NCBI RefSeq assembly: GCF_003601985.1
Contig: NZ_QZXA01000006.1
Location: 124,001-188,000, forward strand
Reading direction: 5' to 3'
DNA: 64,000 nt
Origin: Mesorhizobium jarvisii
GTDB taxonomy: Bacteria; Pseudomonadota; Alphaproteobacteria; Rhizobiales; Rhizobiaceae
The translations under genes were made by a program, and so were the position numbers. A model generated the notes under the pieces. The model saw nothing but the letters and a program-made list of their open reading frames with translations. It did not search any database and was not told the origin of the DNA. Positions 34,720 to 44,324 of this stretch are shown one piece after another; position 1 is the stretch's first letter; each line of letters starts with the position of its first letter.

Positions 34720-37705
34720 TGAGGCGGCCTCCCGTCTCGTCAAAGAACACCATCCCGGTAACCTCCACTTCGATCACCCCGTTCGGCATTGGCACATAGA
34801 GGGTGTCGCCCATCCGGTCACGGCCGCCGGCAACCAGCGCCAGCGCGATCGAACGGCCGCAATTCTGCGACCAGTAGCTGGACGTCACGTGGCCGATCAT
34901 CTTCATCGGGATTGCCTGCTTCGGATCCTCGACGATCTGCGCGCCTTCCTCCAGCACCACCTTCGGGTCCTTGGTCTTGAGACCGACCAATTGCTTGCGG
35001 CCCTTGGCGACCAGGTCCGGCCGTGCCATGCCGCGGATGCCGACGAAATCGGTCTTCTTCTTGCCGACCGCCCAGTCGAGACCGGCATCGTTCGGCGTCA
35101 CCGTGCCGTCCGTGTCCTGGCCGACGATGATGTAGCCCTTTTCGGCGCGCAGCACGTGCATGGTTTCAGTGCCGTAGGCGGTGGCGCCATGCTTCTGGCC
35201 TTCGGCCCACAGTGCTTCCCAGACGGCCTGGCCGTAATCGGCCGGCACGTTGACCTCGAAGCCGCGCTCACCGGTGAACGACATGCGGAACAGCCTTGTC
35301 GGCACGCCGCAGATCTTGCCTTCGCGCACCGACATGTGCGGCAGCGCCTCATCCGACATGTCGATGCCTTCGACAAGCGGTGCGATGATGTCGCGCGATT
35401 TCGGCCCCTGCACCGCGATGACCGCCCACTGTTCGGTGATCGAGGTCAGCCAGACATTGAGATGCGGAAACTCCGTCTGGAGATAGTCTTCCATATGGTT
35501 CATGACACGCGGCGCGCCGCCGGTCGTCGTCGTTACATGGAAACGGTCCGGCGCCAGACGGCCGACGACGCCGTCATCATAGATGAAGCCGTCCTCACGC
35601 AGCATGATGCCATAGCGGCAACGGCCGGGCTCCAGCTTCTCCCACGGATTGGTGTAGAGCAGCTCCATGAACTTGGCCGCATCCGGCCCGACCACCTCGA
35701 TCTTGCCGAGCGTCGAGGCATCGAACAGGCCGGCGGTCTTGCGCACCGCGACGCATTCGCGGTCGACCGCCGCGTGCATGTCTTCGCCGGCCCTGGGGAA
35801 ATACCAGGCGCGCTTCCACTGGCCAACATCCTCGAACACGGCACCTTGGGCCTCCGCCCACGGATGGATCGCCGTCTTGCGCGTCGGGTCGAACAGCGGG
35901 CCGCGCGCATGGCTGACGATCGCCCCGAAGGTGACCGGCGTGTAGGGCGCGCGGAACGTGGTCAGGCCGACTTCCGGGATCGGCTTTCCGAGCGTCTCCG
36001 CCGCGATCGCCAGGCCGTGCATGTTGGAGGTCTTGCCCTGGTCGGTCGCCATGCCGTTGGTGGTGAAGCGCTTGACGTGCTCGATCGAGCGCATGCCTTC
36101 ATGCACCGCCTGGCGGATGTCCTTGGCGGTAACGTCGTTCTGGAAATCGACGAAGGCCTTCACCGTCGTGTCCGGCCCGGCGCCAGGCGCCGCGCCCAGC
36201 ATACCGCGCGACCAGCTTTCGGAGGCGTCGACCTTAGGCTTTGTGCCCTTGGCGGTCTTCGCGCCGGAATCCTTGGCTGCCATGGCGCCAGCCGCATAGG
36301 CTTCGTCCACCGTGGCCGACAAGCCGTCGGTGCCGTTGCAGGCGCCGACCGAAACGCAATCCTGTGCATAGGTGCCCGGCACGAAGCGCTTGGTTTCGTC
36401 GTTGAAGGCGACCTTGCCGCGTGACTGTGAGAACAGATGCACCGACGGTGTCCAGCCGGCCGACATCAGGATCGCATCGACGGAAATGGTGCGCTCGCCG
36501 CCGCCATTCTTCGGCTGCACGGTCATCGAGGACACGCGCAATTTGCCGCCGGCACGGATCACCGCGCGGCCGAAATTGATCTCGATGCCGAGCGCCCGCG
36601 CCTCGTCGATCACCGGTCCCGTCGGGTTGTCGCGCAGATCGACGATCGCCGCGATGTTGACGCCGGCCTTCTTCAGGTCGATCGCCGCCGCATAGGCTGA
36701 ATCATTGGCGGTGTAGACGCCGACATTCCTGCCGACCGCCACGCCATAGTGGTTGAGGAAGGTACGCGCCGCGCCCGCCAGCATGATGCCCGGCCGGTCG
36801 TTGTTGGCGAACACCATGTGGCGCTCGATGGCGCCAGACGCCAGCACCACGCGCTTGGCGCGTACTTGCCAAAGCCGCTCGCGCGGCAACTCGTGGCCGG
36901 GAGCCTTCAAATGGTCGCTGACGCGCTCGACCAGCCCGACGAAATTCTGCGCGTAATAGCCGAAGGCCGTGGTGCGCGAGAGCACACGGACATTATCCAT
37001 GGCTGTGAGCTTAGCGATCGCCGCTTGCGCCCAGACGAAACCGTCCTGGCCGTCGATTTTCGCCCCTGTCTCGAAACGCAGGCTGCCGCCGAATTCGGCC
37101 TGCTCGTCGGCGAGGATGACGCGCACGCCGGTTTCCGCTGCCGCTAAGGCCGCCGCGAGGCCGGCCGCACCACCGCCCAGCACCAGCACGTCGCAATGCG
37201 CGTAGCGCGACGAATAATGGTCGGGATCGGGCTTGTCGGGCGAGACGCCAAGGCCGGCCGCTTCGCGGATCTTCGGCTCGTAAAGGCTTTTCCAGGCCGC
37301 CTTCGGCCACATGAAGGTCTTGTAGTAGAAGCCGGCCGAAAACAGCGGTGATGCCAGGTCGTTGACCGCGCCGACGTCGAAGGACAGCGACGGCCAGCGG
37401 TTCTGCGAATTGGCGGCGAGCCCGTCATAGAGCTCCTGCACGGTGGCGCGCACATTCGGCGTCTTGCGCGCGTCGTCACGCACGATCTGCACCAGCGCAT
37501 TGGGTTCTTCCGCGCCGGCCGACAGGAAGCCGCGCGGCCGGTGGTACTTGAACGAGCGGCCGACCAGATGCACGCCATTGGCAAGCAGTGCGGAGGCCAG
37601 CGTGTCGCCCTCGATGCCGGTATAGGACTGGCCGTCGAAGCTGAACCGCGCGGTCTTGGCCTGGCTGAGGCGACCGGCTCTCGGAATGCGGAACGCGCCG
37701 CTCAT
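34712..37705 (-). CDS. soxA: Sarcosine oxidase alpha subunit
   Basis: A 997-residue large subunit of full family length. An N-terminal domain of about 100 residues with a folded ferredoxin-like segment (YTGIEGDTLASALLANGV) is followed by an NAD-binding FAD/NAD region (VLVLGGGAAGLAAALAAAET near residue 175). A C-terminal aminomethyltransferase (GcvT-like) domain covers roughly 620-990 and binds tetrahydrofolate. It channels the formaldehyde unit to folate. Its start overlaps the soxD stop as ATGA, and its stop overlaps soxG. Confidence 0.96.
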
Positions 37706-37998
37706 TTGGCAACTCCCGGGAGCTTGGCGGGTTTGGGTTCGCCGGCCTTGTAGGTCATGACGAACTTGTCGGTGACGGTGTCGCGCACAGCGTTGAAGAA
37801 GCGCGCACAGCCATGCATGTGCCGCCAGCGCTCATAGATGATGCCCTTGGGGTTCGAGCGGATGAAGAAGAACTTCTCGAAATCGTCGTCGCTCTCGCCC
37901 GCCATGTTGGCCGAGCGCGCAATATGCGCCTCGCCGGCGTTGCGGAATTCGAGTTCCGGGCGCTCTTCCTCGCAATAGGGGCAGCGGATGAGAAGCAT
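37702..37998 (-). CDS. soxD: Sarcosine oxidase delta subunit
   Basis: A 98-residue zinc-binding subunit. The likely zinc ligands are Cys6 and Cys9 in IRCPYC, then His60 (or His62) and Cys64 in WRHMHGCARFF, matching the known delta-subunit pattern. It lies 11 bases downstream of the unassigned 141-residue protein and overlaps the soxA start by 4 bases. It is essential for assembly of the complex. Confidence 0.95.
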   Translation of the reverse strand: MLLIRCPYCEEERPELEFRNAGEAHIARSANMAGESDDDFEKFFFIRSNPKGIIYERWRHMHGCARFFNAVRDTVTDKFVMTYKAGEPKPAKLPGVAK

Positions 37999-38009
37999 TC
38001 TGTTTGTTC

Positions 38010-38435
38010 CTACAATTCGCCGTGGCCGACGCGGGCGCCGGGGGGTTGGTCGCAAAGCTTCTGGCCCATAGCCGCAAACGGCGCGACGAGCCGGATACGC
38101 TCCTCGACACTTGCGGCCGGACGAAACAGGTCGCGATACGCCATGTTGCCGATGGTGAGTTGCATCGGATCGGTCGTGACGATCACGCGGCGTGGGTCGA
38201 ATGGATCGTCCTCGTCCAGATCGGAAGGTCTGTTCTCCACGAACATCACCACCTTCTGGCCGCCGCTCCACACGCAAGCCAATATGCCGTCGTCAACGGA
38301 AAACGGCCAGTTGGCCTCGTTTCCGGCGCGGCTGATCGGTTGCGTGCGGACTTCGTCCGCCGAGGGCAAATGGAACATGCCTTGTTCCCCCGCCAGCATC
38401 AGCGGCATGGCGACAGCCATCTCGGCCATCATCAT
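38010..38435 (-). CDS. Uncharacterised 141-residue protein inside the sox operon
   Basis: A 141-residue protein encoded between soxB and soxD. Its ATG at 38435 shares the A of the soxB TGA stop, so it is translationally coupled. The first 25 residues include a Met-rich hydrophobic stretch ([19 protein letters not shown]), after which a soluble domain follows with ACVWSGGQKVVMFVENRPSD and IVTTDPMQLTIGN. I recognise no named family. It lacks the four-subunit motifs and is not part of the classical soxBDAG set; its coupled position suggests an assembly or stability role, by inference. Confidence 0.8.
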   Translation of the reverse strand: MMMAEMAVAMPLMLAGEQGMFHLPSADEVRTQPISRAGNEANWPFSVDDGILACVWSGGQKVVMFVENRPSDLDEDDPFDPRRVIVTTDPMQLTIGNMAYRDLFRPAASVEERIRLVAPFAAMGQKLCDQPPGARVGHGEL

Positions 38436-39688
38436 CAGTGCGCCACCGCCGCCGCCGCCGCCTCGTCGATGAGGCGGCCGGTGCGGAAGCGCTCGATGGT
38501 GAAGGGCGCGTTGATCGGATGCGGATCGTCCCTGGCGATGGTGTGGGCAAAGACGTGGCCCGAACCAGGCGTCGCCTTGAAGCCGCCCGTGCCCCAGCCG
38601 CAATTGACGTAGAGTCCCGGCACCGGCGTCTTGGCCAGGATCGGTGAGCGGTCGGGCGTCACGTCGACGATGCCGCCCCAGGAGCGCAGCATCTTCATGC
38701 GCGTGAAGATCGGGAACATCTCGCAGATGGCGTCCAGCGTATGCTGCAATATGTGCAGGCCGCCGGTCTGCGAATAGGAGACATACTGGTCGGTGCCGGC
38801 GCCGATCACCAGCTCGCCCTTGTCGGACTGCGAGATATAGGCGTGCACCGTGTTCGACATCACCACGCAAGGCACGACCGGCTTGACCGGCTCCGACACC
38901 AGCGCCTGCAGCGGATAGCTTTCCAGCGGCATGCGCACGCCGGCCATGTTCATGATGACCGAGGAATGGCCGGCGGCAACCACGCCGACCTTCTTGGCAC
39001 CGATGAAGCCGCGCGTCGTGTCGACGCCCATGACCGCGCCGTTGGCGGCGCGCTTGACGCCGGTGACCTCGCAATTCTGGATGATGTGGACGCCGCGCGC
39101 CGAAGCGCCGCGTGCATAGCCCCAGGCGACCGCGTCATGGCGCGCCGTGCCGCCGCGCCGCTGCAGCGCGGCACCGACGACCGGATAGCGCGCATCCCTG
39201 GAGATGTTGAGCGGCGGGCAGAATTCCTTCGCCTGCTCCGGCGACAGCCATTCATTGTCGATGCCGTTCAGCCGGTTGGCGTGGACATGGCGTTTCAGCA
39301 CCTGGATGTCGTGCACATTGTGCGCCAGCATCATGACGCCGCGCGCCGAATACATGACGTTGTAGTTGAGCTCCTGGGAGAGCCCGTCCCACAGCTTCAG
39401 CGCATGGTCGTAAATGCCGGCGCTCTCGTCATAGAGGTAATTGGAGCGGATGATGGTGGTGTTGCGGCCGGTGTTGCCGCCACCCAGCCAGCCCTTTTCC
39501 AGCACCGCGACATTGGTGATGCCATGCACCGTGGCAAGATAGTAGGCGGTGGCCAACCCATGGCCGCCGGCGCCGACGATGATGACGTCGTATTCCTTCT
39601 TGGGCTCAGGCGAGGACCATTGTTCCTCCCAGCCCTTGTGGCCACGCATGGCCTCGCGGGCGATGGCGAATACCGAATATTTTTTCAA
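38435..39688 (-). CDS. soxB: Sarcosine oxidase beta subunit
   Basis: A 417-residue flavoprotein subunit. FAD-binding Rossmann motif [19 protein letters not shown] spans residues 34-52. His184 in ARHDAVAWG is the likely covalent flavin attachment site of the beta subunit family, inferred by motif. It carries out sarcosine oxidation. It heads the operon soxB-x-D-A-G (39688 down to 34135). Upstream is 215 bases of non-coding sequence with no clear regulatory element. Confidence 0.95.
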   Translation of the reverse strand: MKKYSVFAIAREAMRGHKGWEEQWSSPEPKKEYDVIIVGAGGHGLATAYYLATVHGITNVAVLEKGWLGGGNTGRNTTIIRSNYLYDESAGIYDHALKLWDGLSQELNYNVMYSARGVMMLAHNVHDIQVLKRHVHANRLNGIDNEWLSPEQAKEFCPPLNISRDARYPVVGAALQRRGGTARHDAVAWGYARGASARGVHIIQNCEVTGVKRAANGAVMGVDTTRGFIGAKKVGVVAAGHSSVIMNMAGVRMPLESYPLQALVSEPVKPVVPCVVMSNTVHAYISQSDKGELVIGAGTDQYVSYSQTGGLHILQHTLDAICEMFPIFTRMKMLRSWGGIVDVTPDRSPILAKTPVPGLYVNCGWGTGGFKATPGSGHVFAHTIARDDPHPINAPFTIERFRTGRLIDEAAAAAVAH

Positions 39689-39903
39689 CGTCCCAGCCTC
39701 GCGCCAACAGATCTCGCGGATTGCAGCCGGGCTTTTGTTCGGCCCGGCGCGCGAGGTGTATCACTAGCGAAACAGCGCTTCCACCCTTGCGCTGTTTGCG
39801 ACGGCGCTTGCCGTTTTGCGCCACGACGAAAAAGACCCGTGCGGGCTGGCTGCCGTGGGTGCATTCAGCCACATTGTCCGTCGCGCGATTCTGGAGGACG
39901 AAA

Positions 39904-40272
39904 ATGGGCAATGCCTGGTGGAATCTGACATTGCGCTTCCTGCTGGAGCTTGCCGCCCTGCTCGGCCTCGGCATTGCCGGCTGGCACCTTTCCCAGGGAT
40001 GGTGGCGCTGGGTCCTCGCGTTCGCCTTGCCGCTCGTTGCGGCCGTGCTGTGGGGTACTTTCGCGGTGCTCAACGACCCAAGCCGGTCGGGTCGCGCACC
40101 GGTGCCGGTGCCAGGCACGGTGCGGCTGGCGCTCGAACTCGTCATCCTGTTCGGCGGTGCTGCCGGATTCTATGGCGCGGGTCGCACGACCACGGGCATC
40201 GTCGTCGCCCTGCTCATCGCCATCAGCTACGCATTTTCGCTCGACCGGCTGGGCTGGCTGCTGAAGCAATAG
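39904..40272 (+). CDS. YrdB/DUF2568-family membrane protein
   Basis: A 122-residue protein with four hydrophobic helices in the DUF2568 (YrdB) pattern: LRFLLELAALLGLGIAGWHL first, then LAFALPLVAAVLWGTFAVLNDPSR, and a final pair near LALELVILFGGAAGFYG. GGAGG lies 6 bases before ATG 39904. No function is established for the family. It is followed by the SDR gene, about 107 bases away. Confidence 0.85.
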   Translation: MGNAWWNLTLRFLLELAALLGLGIAGWHLSQGWWRWVLAFALPLVAAVLWGTFAVLNDPSRSGRAPVPVPGTVRLALELVILFGGAAGFYGAGRTTTGIVVALLIAISYAFSLDRLGWLLKQ

Positions 40273-40379
40273 CTCAGGACGGCGCTCCTTGGCAGGTATC
40301 GGGTGGCTCCGACCTGCCCCATCTGCGACCAAGCATCCCGATTGCCGGCGAGACCGGCGCGAAAAACAGGATGCCCAAA

Positions 40380-41138
40380 ATGCTCGCACTCGCCAACAAG
40401 ATCGCCATCGTCACCGGCGCCAGTTCCGGCATCGGCCGCGCCACGGCAAAACTCTTCGCCGACGAAGGTGCAAAGCTTGTCGTCGCGGCCCGTCGTCAGG
40501 CCGAGCTCGATACGCTTGTCGCCGACATATCGGGCGCGGACGGCACGGCCATCGCGCTTGCCGGCGACGTCAGGGACGAAGCCTATGCGAAGGCGCTTGT
40601 CGATCTGGCAGTCGAAAGCTTCGGCGGCCTCGACATCGCCTTCAACAATGCCGGCGCCGTCGGCTTGATGGCGCCCCTGCCCGACATGATGCCGGCGGCA
40701 TGGCACGAGACGATGGACATCAATCTGACCAGCGCCTTTCTCGGCGCGAAGTATCAGATACCGGCCATGCTGGAGCGCGGCGGCGGCTCGCTGATCTTCA
40801 CCTCGAGCTTTGTCGGCTACACCGCAGGCATGCCGGGCATGGCCGCCTACGCCGCCGCCAAGGCCGGCCTGATCGGCCTGACACAGGTTCTGGCCGCCGA
40901 ATACGGCCCGAAAGGCCTGCGCGTCAACGCATTGCTGCCGGGCGGCACCGACACACCGGGCGCGACGACAACGACGCCCGAAGCCCGCGCTTTCGTCGAA
41001 GGCATCCATGCGTTGAAACGCATGGCGCAGCCGGAAGAGATTGCCCGCTCGGCGCTTTACCTCGCCTCCGATGCTTCGAGCTTCACCACGGGAACCGCGC
41101 TGTTTGCCGACGGCGGGGTCTCGATCAACCGGACGTGA
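40380..41138 (+). CDS. SDR-family oxidoreductase
   Basis: A 252-residue classical short-chain dehydrogenase. TGASSGIGRA binds NAD(P), NNAG is present in FNNAGAVGL, and the active site has Ser in FTSSFVG with Tyr-Lys in YAAAKAGL. ATG 40380 is preferred since AGGA lies about 8 bases upstream; ATG 40371 is also in frame but sits directly against the Shine-Dalgarno. Substrate is unknown. A probable terminator follows at 41149. Confidence 0.9.
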   Translation: MLALANKIAIVTGASSGIGRATAKLFADEGAKLVVAARRQAELDTLVADISGADGTAIALAGDVRDEAYAKALVDLAVESFGGLDIAFNNAGAVGLMAPLPDMMPAAWHETMDINLTSAFLGAKYQIPAMLERGGGSLIFTSSFVGYTAGMPGMAAYAAAKAGLIGLTQVLAAEYGPKGLRVNALLPGGTDTPGATTTTPEARAFVEGIHALKRMAQPEEIARSALYLASDASSFTTGTALFADGGVSINRT

Positions 41139-41148
41139 AGGTTTTTTT

Positions 41149-41175
41149 GCGGCGAACAGGCCGGTTCGCCGCTTT
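41149..41175 (+). terminator. Probable terminator of the SDR gene
   Basis: Stem GCGGCGAAC and GTTCGCCGC (9 bp) with a 6-base loop, starting 10 bases after the SDR stop. It follows a T7 run and is followed by TTT only, so the tail is short but the position fits a terminator. Confidence 0.5.
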
Positions 41176-41249
41176 GACGCAGGCAGCCGGTCTTGCTTTT
41201 TCCGCGCGATTTGGCGATTCCGTTTCATGTCGAAACGGGTCCCGAAACC

Positions 41250-41636
41250 ATGATGCTGATCCGAACCTATGTGGCCGCCAGCGCAATCGAGGGCGTCGGC
41301 ATGTTCGCCGCCGAGCCGATCCGGAAGGGCGCCTCGATCTGGCGGCTTGATCCGGATTTCGACCGGCTGATCCCGATGGACAAATACGAGGCCGCACCCC
41401 AGCCTCTGAAGGAATTGCTCGACCGCTATGCCTATCCGAGCCCGGATCGGCCGGGCTTCATGGTCTATGAGGTCGACAATGGCCGCTTCATGAACCATTC
41501 GGCGACGCCGAACACAGATTTTTCGCAATATGGTGGCGCGACAGCGACACGCGACATCGCCGCCGGCGAAGAGATCACTTGTGACTACGGCGAATTCTTC
41601 GAGGATTTCGAGCGGCTGCACCTGGCCACGGCGTAG
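41250..41636 (+). CDS. SET-domain protein (small lysine-methyltransferase-like)
   Basis: A 128-residue protein made almost only of a SET domain. Core motifs are present: GVGMFAAEPIRKG, FMNHSATPNTDF (NHS SAM-binding box) and GEEITCDYGEFFEDF (catalytic Tyr region). SAM-dependent methylation of a protein Lys is the usual role. It lacks pre-SET and post-SET cysteine regions. The start (ATG 41250, or 41253) has no strong ribosome site. No chromatin partner is nearby; the likely target is unknown. It lies between an SDR gene and rpsU. Confidence 0.85.
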   Translation: MMLIRTYVAASAIEGVGMFAAEPIRKGASIWRLDPDFDRLIPMDKYEAAPQPLKELLDRYAYPSPDRPGFMVYEVDNGRFMNHSATPNTDFSQYGGATATRDIAAGEEITCDYGEFFEDFERLHLATA

Positions 41637-41812
41637 TTGGAGCCCTATCTCGGGGCGACCGTGGCAATTTGGCTGTCGTCCTGCATTTCGACTGTGGACA
41701 GCGCGGCCTGATTCTGCTATCAGCCGCCACAATTCGTGGTGTCGACCGCCGCGGAGGCTAGTGGCTATGGCTACTTGCCTGTTGATATCAAACCCGAAAG
41801 ACAGGATTGCCC

Positions 41813-42079
41813 GTGCAGGTACTCGTCCGCGACAATAACGTTGATCAGGCGCTTCGCGCGCTCAAGAAGAAGATGCAGCGCGAAGGCATTTTCCGCGAAA
41901 TGAAGATGCGCGGTCACTACGAGAAGCCGTCCGAGAAGCGCGCCCGCGAAAAGGCCGAGGCCGTGCGCCGCGCTCGCAAGCTGGCCCGCAAGCGCGCCCA
42001 GCGCGAAGGCCTGCTGCCGATGACGCCGCGTCCGGTGGCTGCCGGTGGTGCTGCTGGCGCAGCGCGTCCGCCGCGCTGA
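41813..42079 (+). CDS. rpsU: 30S ribosomal protein S21
   Basis: An 88-residue ribosomal protein S21. It begins [20 protein letters not shown] and runs through the basic helix ([20 protein letters not shown]), typical of rhizobial S21 with a long Ala/Gly/Pro tail ([18 protein letters not shown]). The GTG at 41813 is chosen because it gives the conserved N-terminus and has AGG 7 bases upstream; a TTG at 41807 would add two residues. A strong terminator follows at 42115. Confidence 0.96.
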   Translation: MQVLVRDNNVDQALRALKKKMQREGIFREMKMRGHYEKPSEKRAREKAEAVRRARKLARKRAQREGLLPMTPRPVAAGGAAGAARPPR

Positions 42080-42114
42080 TTATCGCCAATATTTCGTCCT
42101 TTTCGAAGGATACC

Positions 42115-42155
42115 AAGGTGGCGCGATGCGGAATCGCCGCCACCTTTTTATTTTG
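42115..42155 (+). terminator. Strong intrinsic terminator of rpsU
   Basis: Arms AAGGTGGCG and CGCCACCTT (9 bp) with an inner CGAT/ATCG helper stem, followed by TTTTTATTTT. It lies 36 bases after the rpsU stop and is the clearest rho-independent terminator in the window. Confidence 0.92.
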
Positions 42156-42223
42156 ATTGTGACCCGGCCCGGAGGGGGGATCCGGACCTGAGCGACGCGG
42201 CTTGAAGTGAGGACAGGGCAGAC

Positions 42224-43066
42224 ATGAACGCAATGAGCGTGGAGCGCGGGACCGCATTGCGTGGTTTCGCCCTGACGGCAGCCCTGCTTTCCGGATTGGT
42301 GCTGGCCGGCTGCCAGACGTCGGGCCCGACCGGCGAGTTCAACAACATCGACAAGGCGCAGGGGTCGAGCGAGAACATCTCCTCGCTGTCGGCGGTCATC
42401 CAGCGCAATCCGCAGGATCCCGAAGGCTACAATGTGCGCGGCTCGGCCTATGGCCGCGGCGGCCAGTATCAGGCGGCGCTCAAGGACTTCAACCAGGCCA
42501 TCCAGCTCAATCCGAATTTCTACCAGGCCTATTCCAACCGCGCGCTCATCCAGCGCTTCCTCGGCAATCAGGCGGCCGCGCTCGACGACTACAACAAGTC
42601 GATCCAGATCAACGGCAATTATGACGCCGCCTATATCGGCCGCGGCAATCTCTACCGCAAAGCGGGCCGCACCCAGGACGCCTTCAACGACTTCCAGAAG
42701 GCAATCCAGCTCGACACGACGGACGCCCGCGCCTACCACAATCGCGGCCTGATCTATCAAAGCCAGGGCCAGCACAAATTCGCCATCGAGGATTTCTCGA
42801 CCGCCATCTCGCTGGCACCGGATGCGGCCGAGCCCTATAACGGCCGGGGCCTTTCCTATCTGGCGACGGGCGACGAGGACAACGCCTTCTCCGACTTCAA
42901 CATGGCCATCAAGCTCGACGGCCAGAACGCCGAGGCCTGGGCCAACCAGGCGCTCATCTACGAGCGGCGCGGCGACAAGGCAAAGGCGGCGAAATCCTAT
43001 AAGGAAGCCGTCCGCCTCAACCCCAGCTACCAGCCGGCCAAGGACGGCCTCGCCCGCGTCAGCTGA
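42224..43066 (+). CDS. TPR-repeat lipoprotein
   Basis: A 280-residue envelope protein. A lipoprotein signal (LSGLVLAGC, lipid Cys at about residue 30) precedes five to six tetratricopeptide repeats (for example AYSNRALIQRFLGNQAAALDDYNKSI and AYHNRGLIYQSQGQHKFAIEDF, counted from residue 55 to the end). TPR proteins of this kind scaffold protein complexes or bind peptidoglycan enzymes. No named family can be fixed. The ATG 42224 is preceded by GGGCAGAC. Confidence 0.88.
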   Translation: MNAMSVERGTALRGFALTAALLSGLVLAGCQTSGPTGEFNNIDKAQGSSENISSLSAVIQRNPQDPEGYNVRGSAYGRGGQYQAALKDFNQAIQLNPNFYQAYSNRALIQRFLGNQAAALDDYNKSIQINGNYDAAYIGRGNLYRKAGRTQDAFNDFQKAIQLDTTDARAYHNRGLIYQSQGQHKFAIEDFSTAISLAPDAAEPYNGRGLSYLATGDEDNAFSDFNMAIKLDGQNAEAWANQALIYERRGDKAKAAKSYKEAVRLNPSYQPAKDGLARVS

Positions 43067-43106
43067 TATCGGCTTTAGCAGATCCGGCTAAGCATTGTGG
43101 GGACGT

Positions 43107-43130
43107 CTGCGTGTCCGAAAGGACACGCAG
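43107..43130 (+). terminator. GAAA-loop hairpin downstream of the TPR gene
   Basis: Perfect 10-bp stem CTGCGTGTCC and GGACACGCAG with a GAAA tetraloop, 40 bases after the TPR stop. No T tract follows, so it may stabilise the message end rather than terminate alone. Confidence 0.5.
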
Positions 43131-43218
43131 GGCTGAAGATCGCCGCCGATCCGGCAACCGCGCGTTAACCCCCGCATTAAGCCGTCAATCCTTGCCTTGT
43201 TCGCGCCAAGTTTTCGGC

Positions 43219-43244
43219 GGAACGGTCTGGTCACTCAAGCCGTT
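43219..43244 (+). promoter_or_regulatory. EcfG-type promoter of the first DUF992 gene
   Basis: GGAAC at 43219-43223, a 17-base spacer, CGTT at 43241-43244: an exact match to the general-stress promoter of alphaproteobacteria. The -10 lies 31 bases before the ATG at 43275, a normal leader length. Confidence 0.7.
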
Positions 43245-43274
43245 ATTCCAAGCGATTTGCGAAAGGACCCTCCC

Positions 43275-43751
43275 ATGATCAAGAAACTCGTCTGCGCCGC
43301 TGCCCTTGCAACGACCGTGTTCGCTGCCGCTCCGGCCAGCGCCGGAAAGCTGCAGCTCGGCACGCTCGACTGCACCATCGACGGCGGCACCGCCTACATT
43401 GTCGCCTCCAACAAGGGCGTGTCCTGCGTCTTCCGTCCCTACCACCACGGCCCGTCGGAGATTTACACCGGCGTCATCTCCAAGATCGGTGTCGATCTGG
43501 GCCAGACGCATCAGGGCCAGCTTGTCTGGGCGGTTCTTGCCGCGACCCGTGACCGCGATGCGGGCGACCTTGCCGGCAGCTATTATGGCGTCAACGCCGA
43601 GGCGAGCGTCGTCACCGGCGGTGGCGCCAACCTGCTGGTCGGCGGCTTCGACGGCGCCTTCATGCTGGAGCCACTCAGCGTCCAGGCGCAGACCGGCGTC
43701 AACCTCGCCGTGGCCGTGACCTCGCTTCAGCTGATCCACTCGCTCAAGTGA
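43275..43751 (+). CDS. DUF992-family secreted protein (copy 1)
   Basis: A 158-residue secreted protein. The signal peptide MIKKLVCAAALATTVFAAAP ends near ASAGK. The mature part begins LQLGTLDC, and the core VSCVFRPYHHGPSEIYTG and GANLLVGGFD match the DUF992 family; two conserved Cys form a likely disulfide. GAAAGGA precedes the ATG. It is followed by a second DUF992 gene, but a strong terminator separates them. Function is unknown; an EcfG promoter suggests a stress role. Confidence 0.92.
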   Translation: MIKKLVCAAALATTVFAAAPASAGKLQLGTLDCTIDGGTAYIVASNKGVSCVFRPYHHGPSEIYTGVISKIGVDLGQTHQGQLVWAVLAATRDRDAGDLAGSYYGVNAEASVVTGGGANLLVGGFDGAFMLEPLSVQAQTGVNLAVAVTSLQLIHSLK

Positions 43752-43783
43752 TCGAACGGAGCCACGCGCTCCTCTCTACCTTG

Positions 43784-43820
43784 CGGCGCGGAACCATATA
43801 GGATGGTTCCGCGCCGTTTT
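43784..43820 (+). terminator. Strong terminator between the two DUF992 genes
   Basis: A 14-bp perfect stem (CGGCGCGGAACCAT with ATGGTTCCGCGCCG) around a 5-base loop, followed by TTTTGATTTT. It ends 19 bases before the second gene's ATG, so that gene needs its own promoter or read-through. Confidence 0.85.
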
Positions 43821-43838
43821 GATTTTGGGGGGACCGCC

Positions 43839-44324
43839 ATGCCGAAGACAGCCATCGCCGCTGCCGTGATCGCACTCGTGCTCGGCGCGACACAGACGCA
43901 GGCGCAGGACCGAGGCATCGAACTCGGTACCCTTGAATGCGCCATAGGCGGCGGCACCGGCTTCATCTTCGGCTCGACCAAGGACCTGAGCTGCACCTTC
44001 ACCCCGACCGACAAGAGCTTCGCGCCGGAGGCCTATTTCGGCGCCGTCAACAAATACGGCCTCGACATCGGCACGACAAAACAGGCGGTGATGGGCTGGC
44101 TGGTGCTGACGCCGCTGAAGAACATCTACGCGCCGGGTGCGCTGGCGGGCGACTATATCGGCGCCAGCGCCGAGGTGACGGCGGCCGTCGGCGCAGGCGC
44201 CAATCTCCTGGTCGGCGGCTCCTCGCAGGCCTTCACCCTCCAGCCGCTCAGCCTGCAGACGCAGACCGGCATCAATCTCGCCATCGGCGTCAGCCAGTTC
44301 CAGCTGCGCAGCACCGAGAATTGA
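43839..44324 (+). CDS. DUF992-family secreted protein (copy 2)
   Basis: A 161-residue secreted paralogue of the preceding gene. The signal peptide is MPKTAIAAAVIALVLGATQT, and the mature core begins ELGTLECAIGGGTG. GANLLVGGSSQAFTLQPLSL matches copy 1, and two Cys are kept at the same places. GGGGGG with 6 bases spacing precedes ATG 43839. The pair is a tandem duplication with diverged sequence (well below identity at the N-terminus). No promoter of the EcfG type is seen before this copy. Confidence 0.9.
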   Translation: MPKTAIAAAVIALVLGATQTQAQDRGIELGTLECAIGGGTGFIFGSTKDLSCTFTPTDKSFAPEAYFGAVNKYGLDIGTTKQAVMGWLVLTPLKNIYAPGALAGDYIGASAEVTAAVGAGANLLVGGSSQAFTLQPLSLQTQTGINLAIGVSQFQLRSTEN

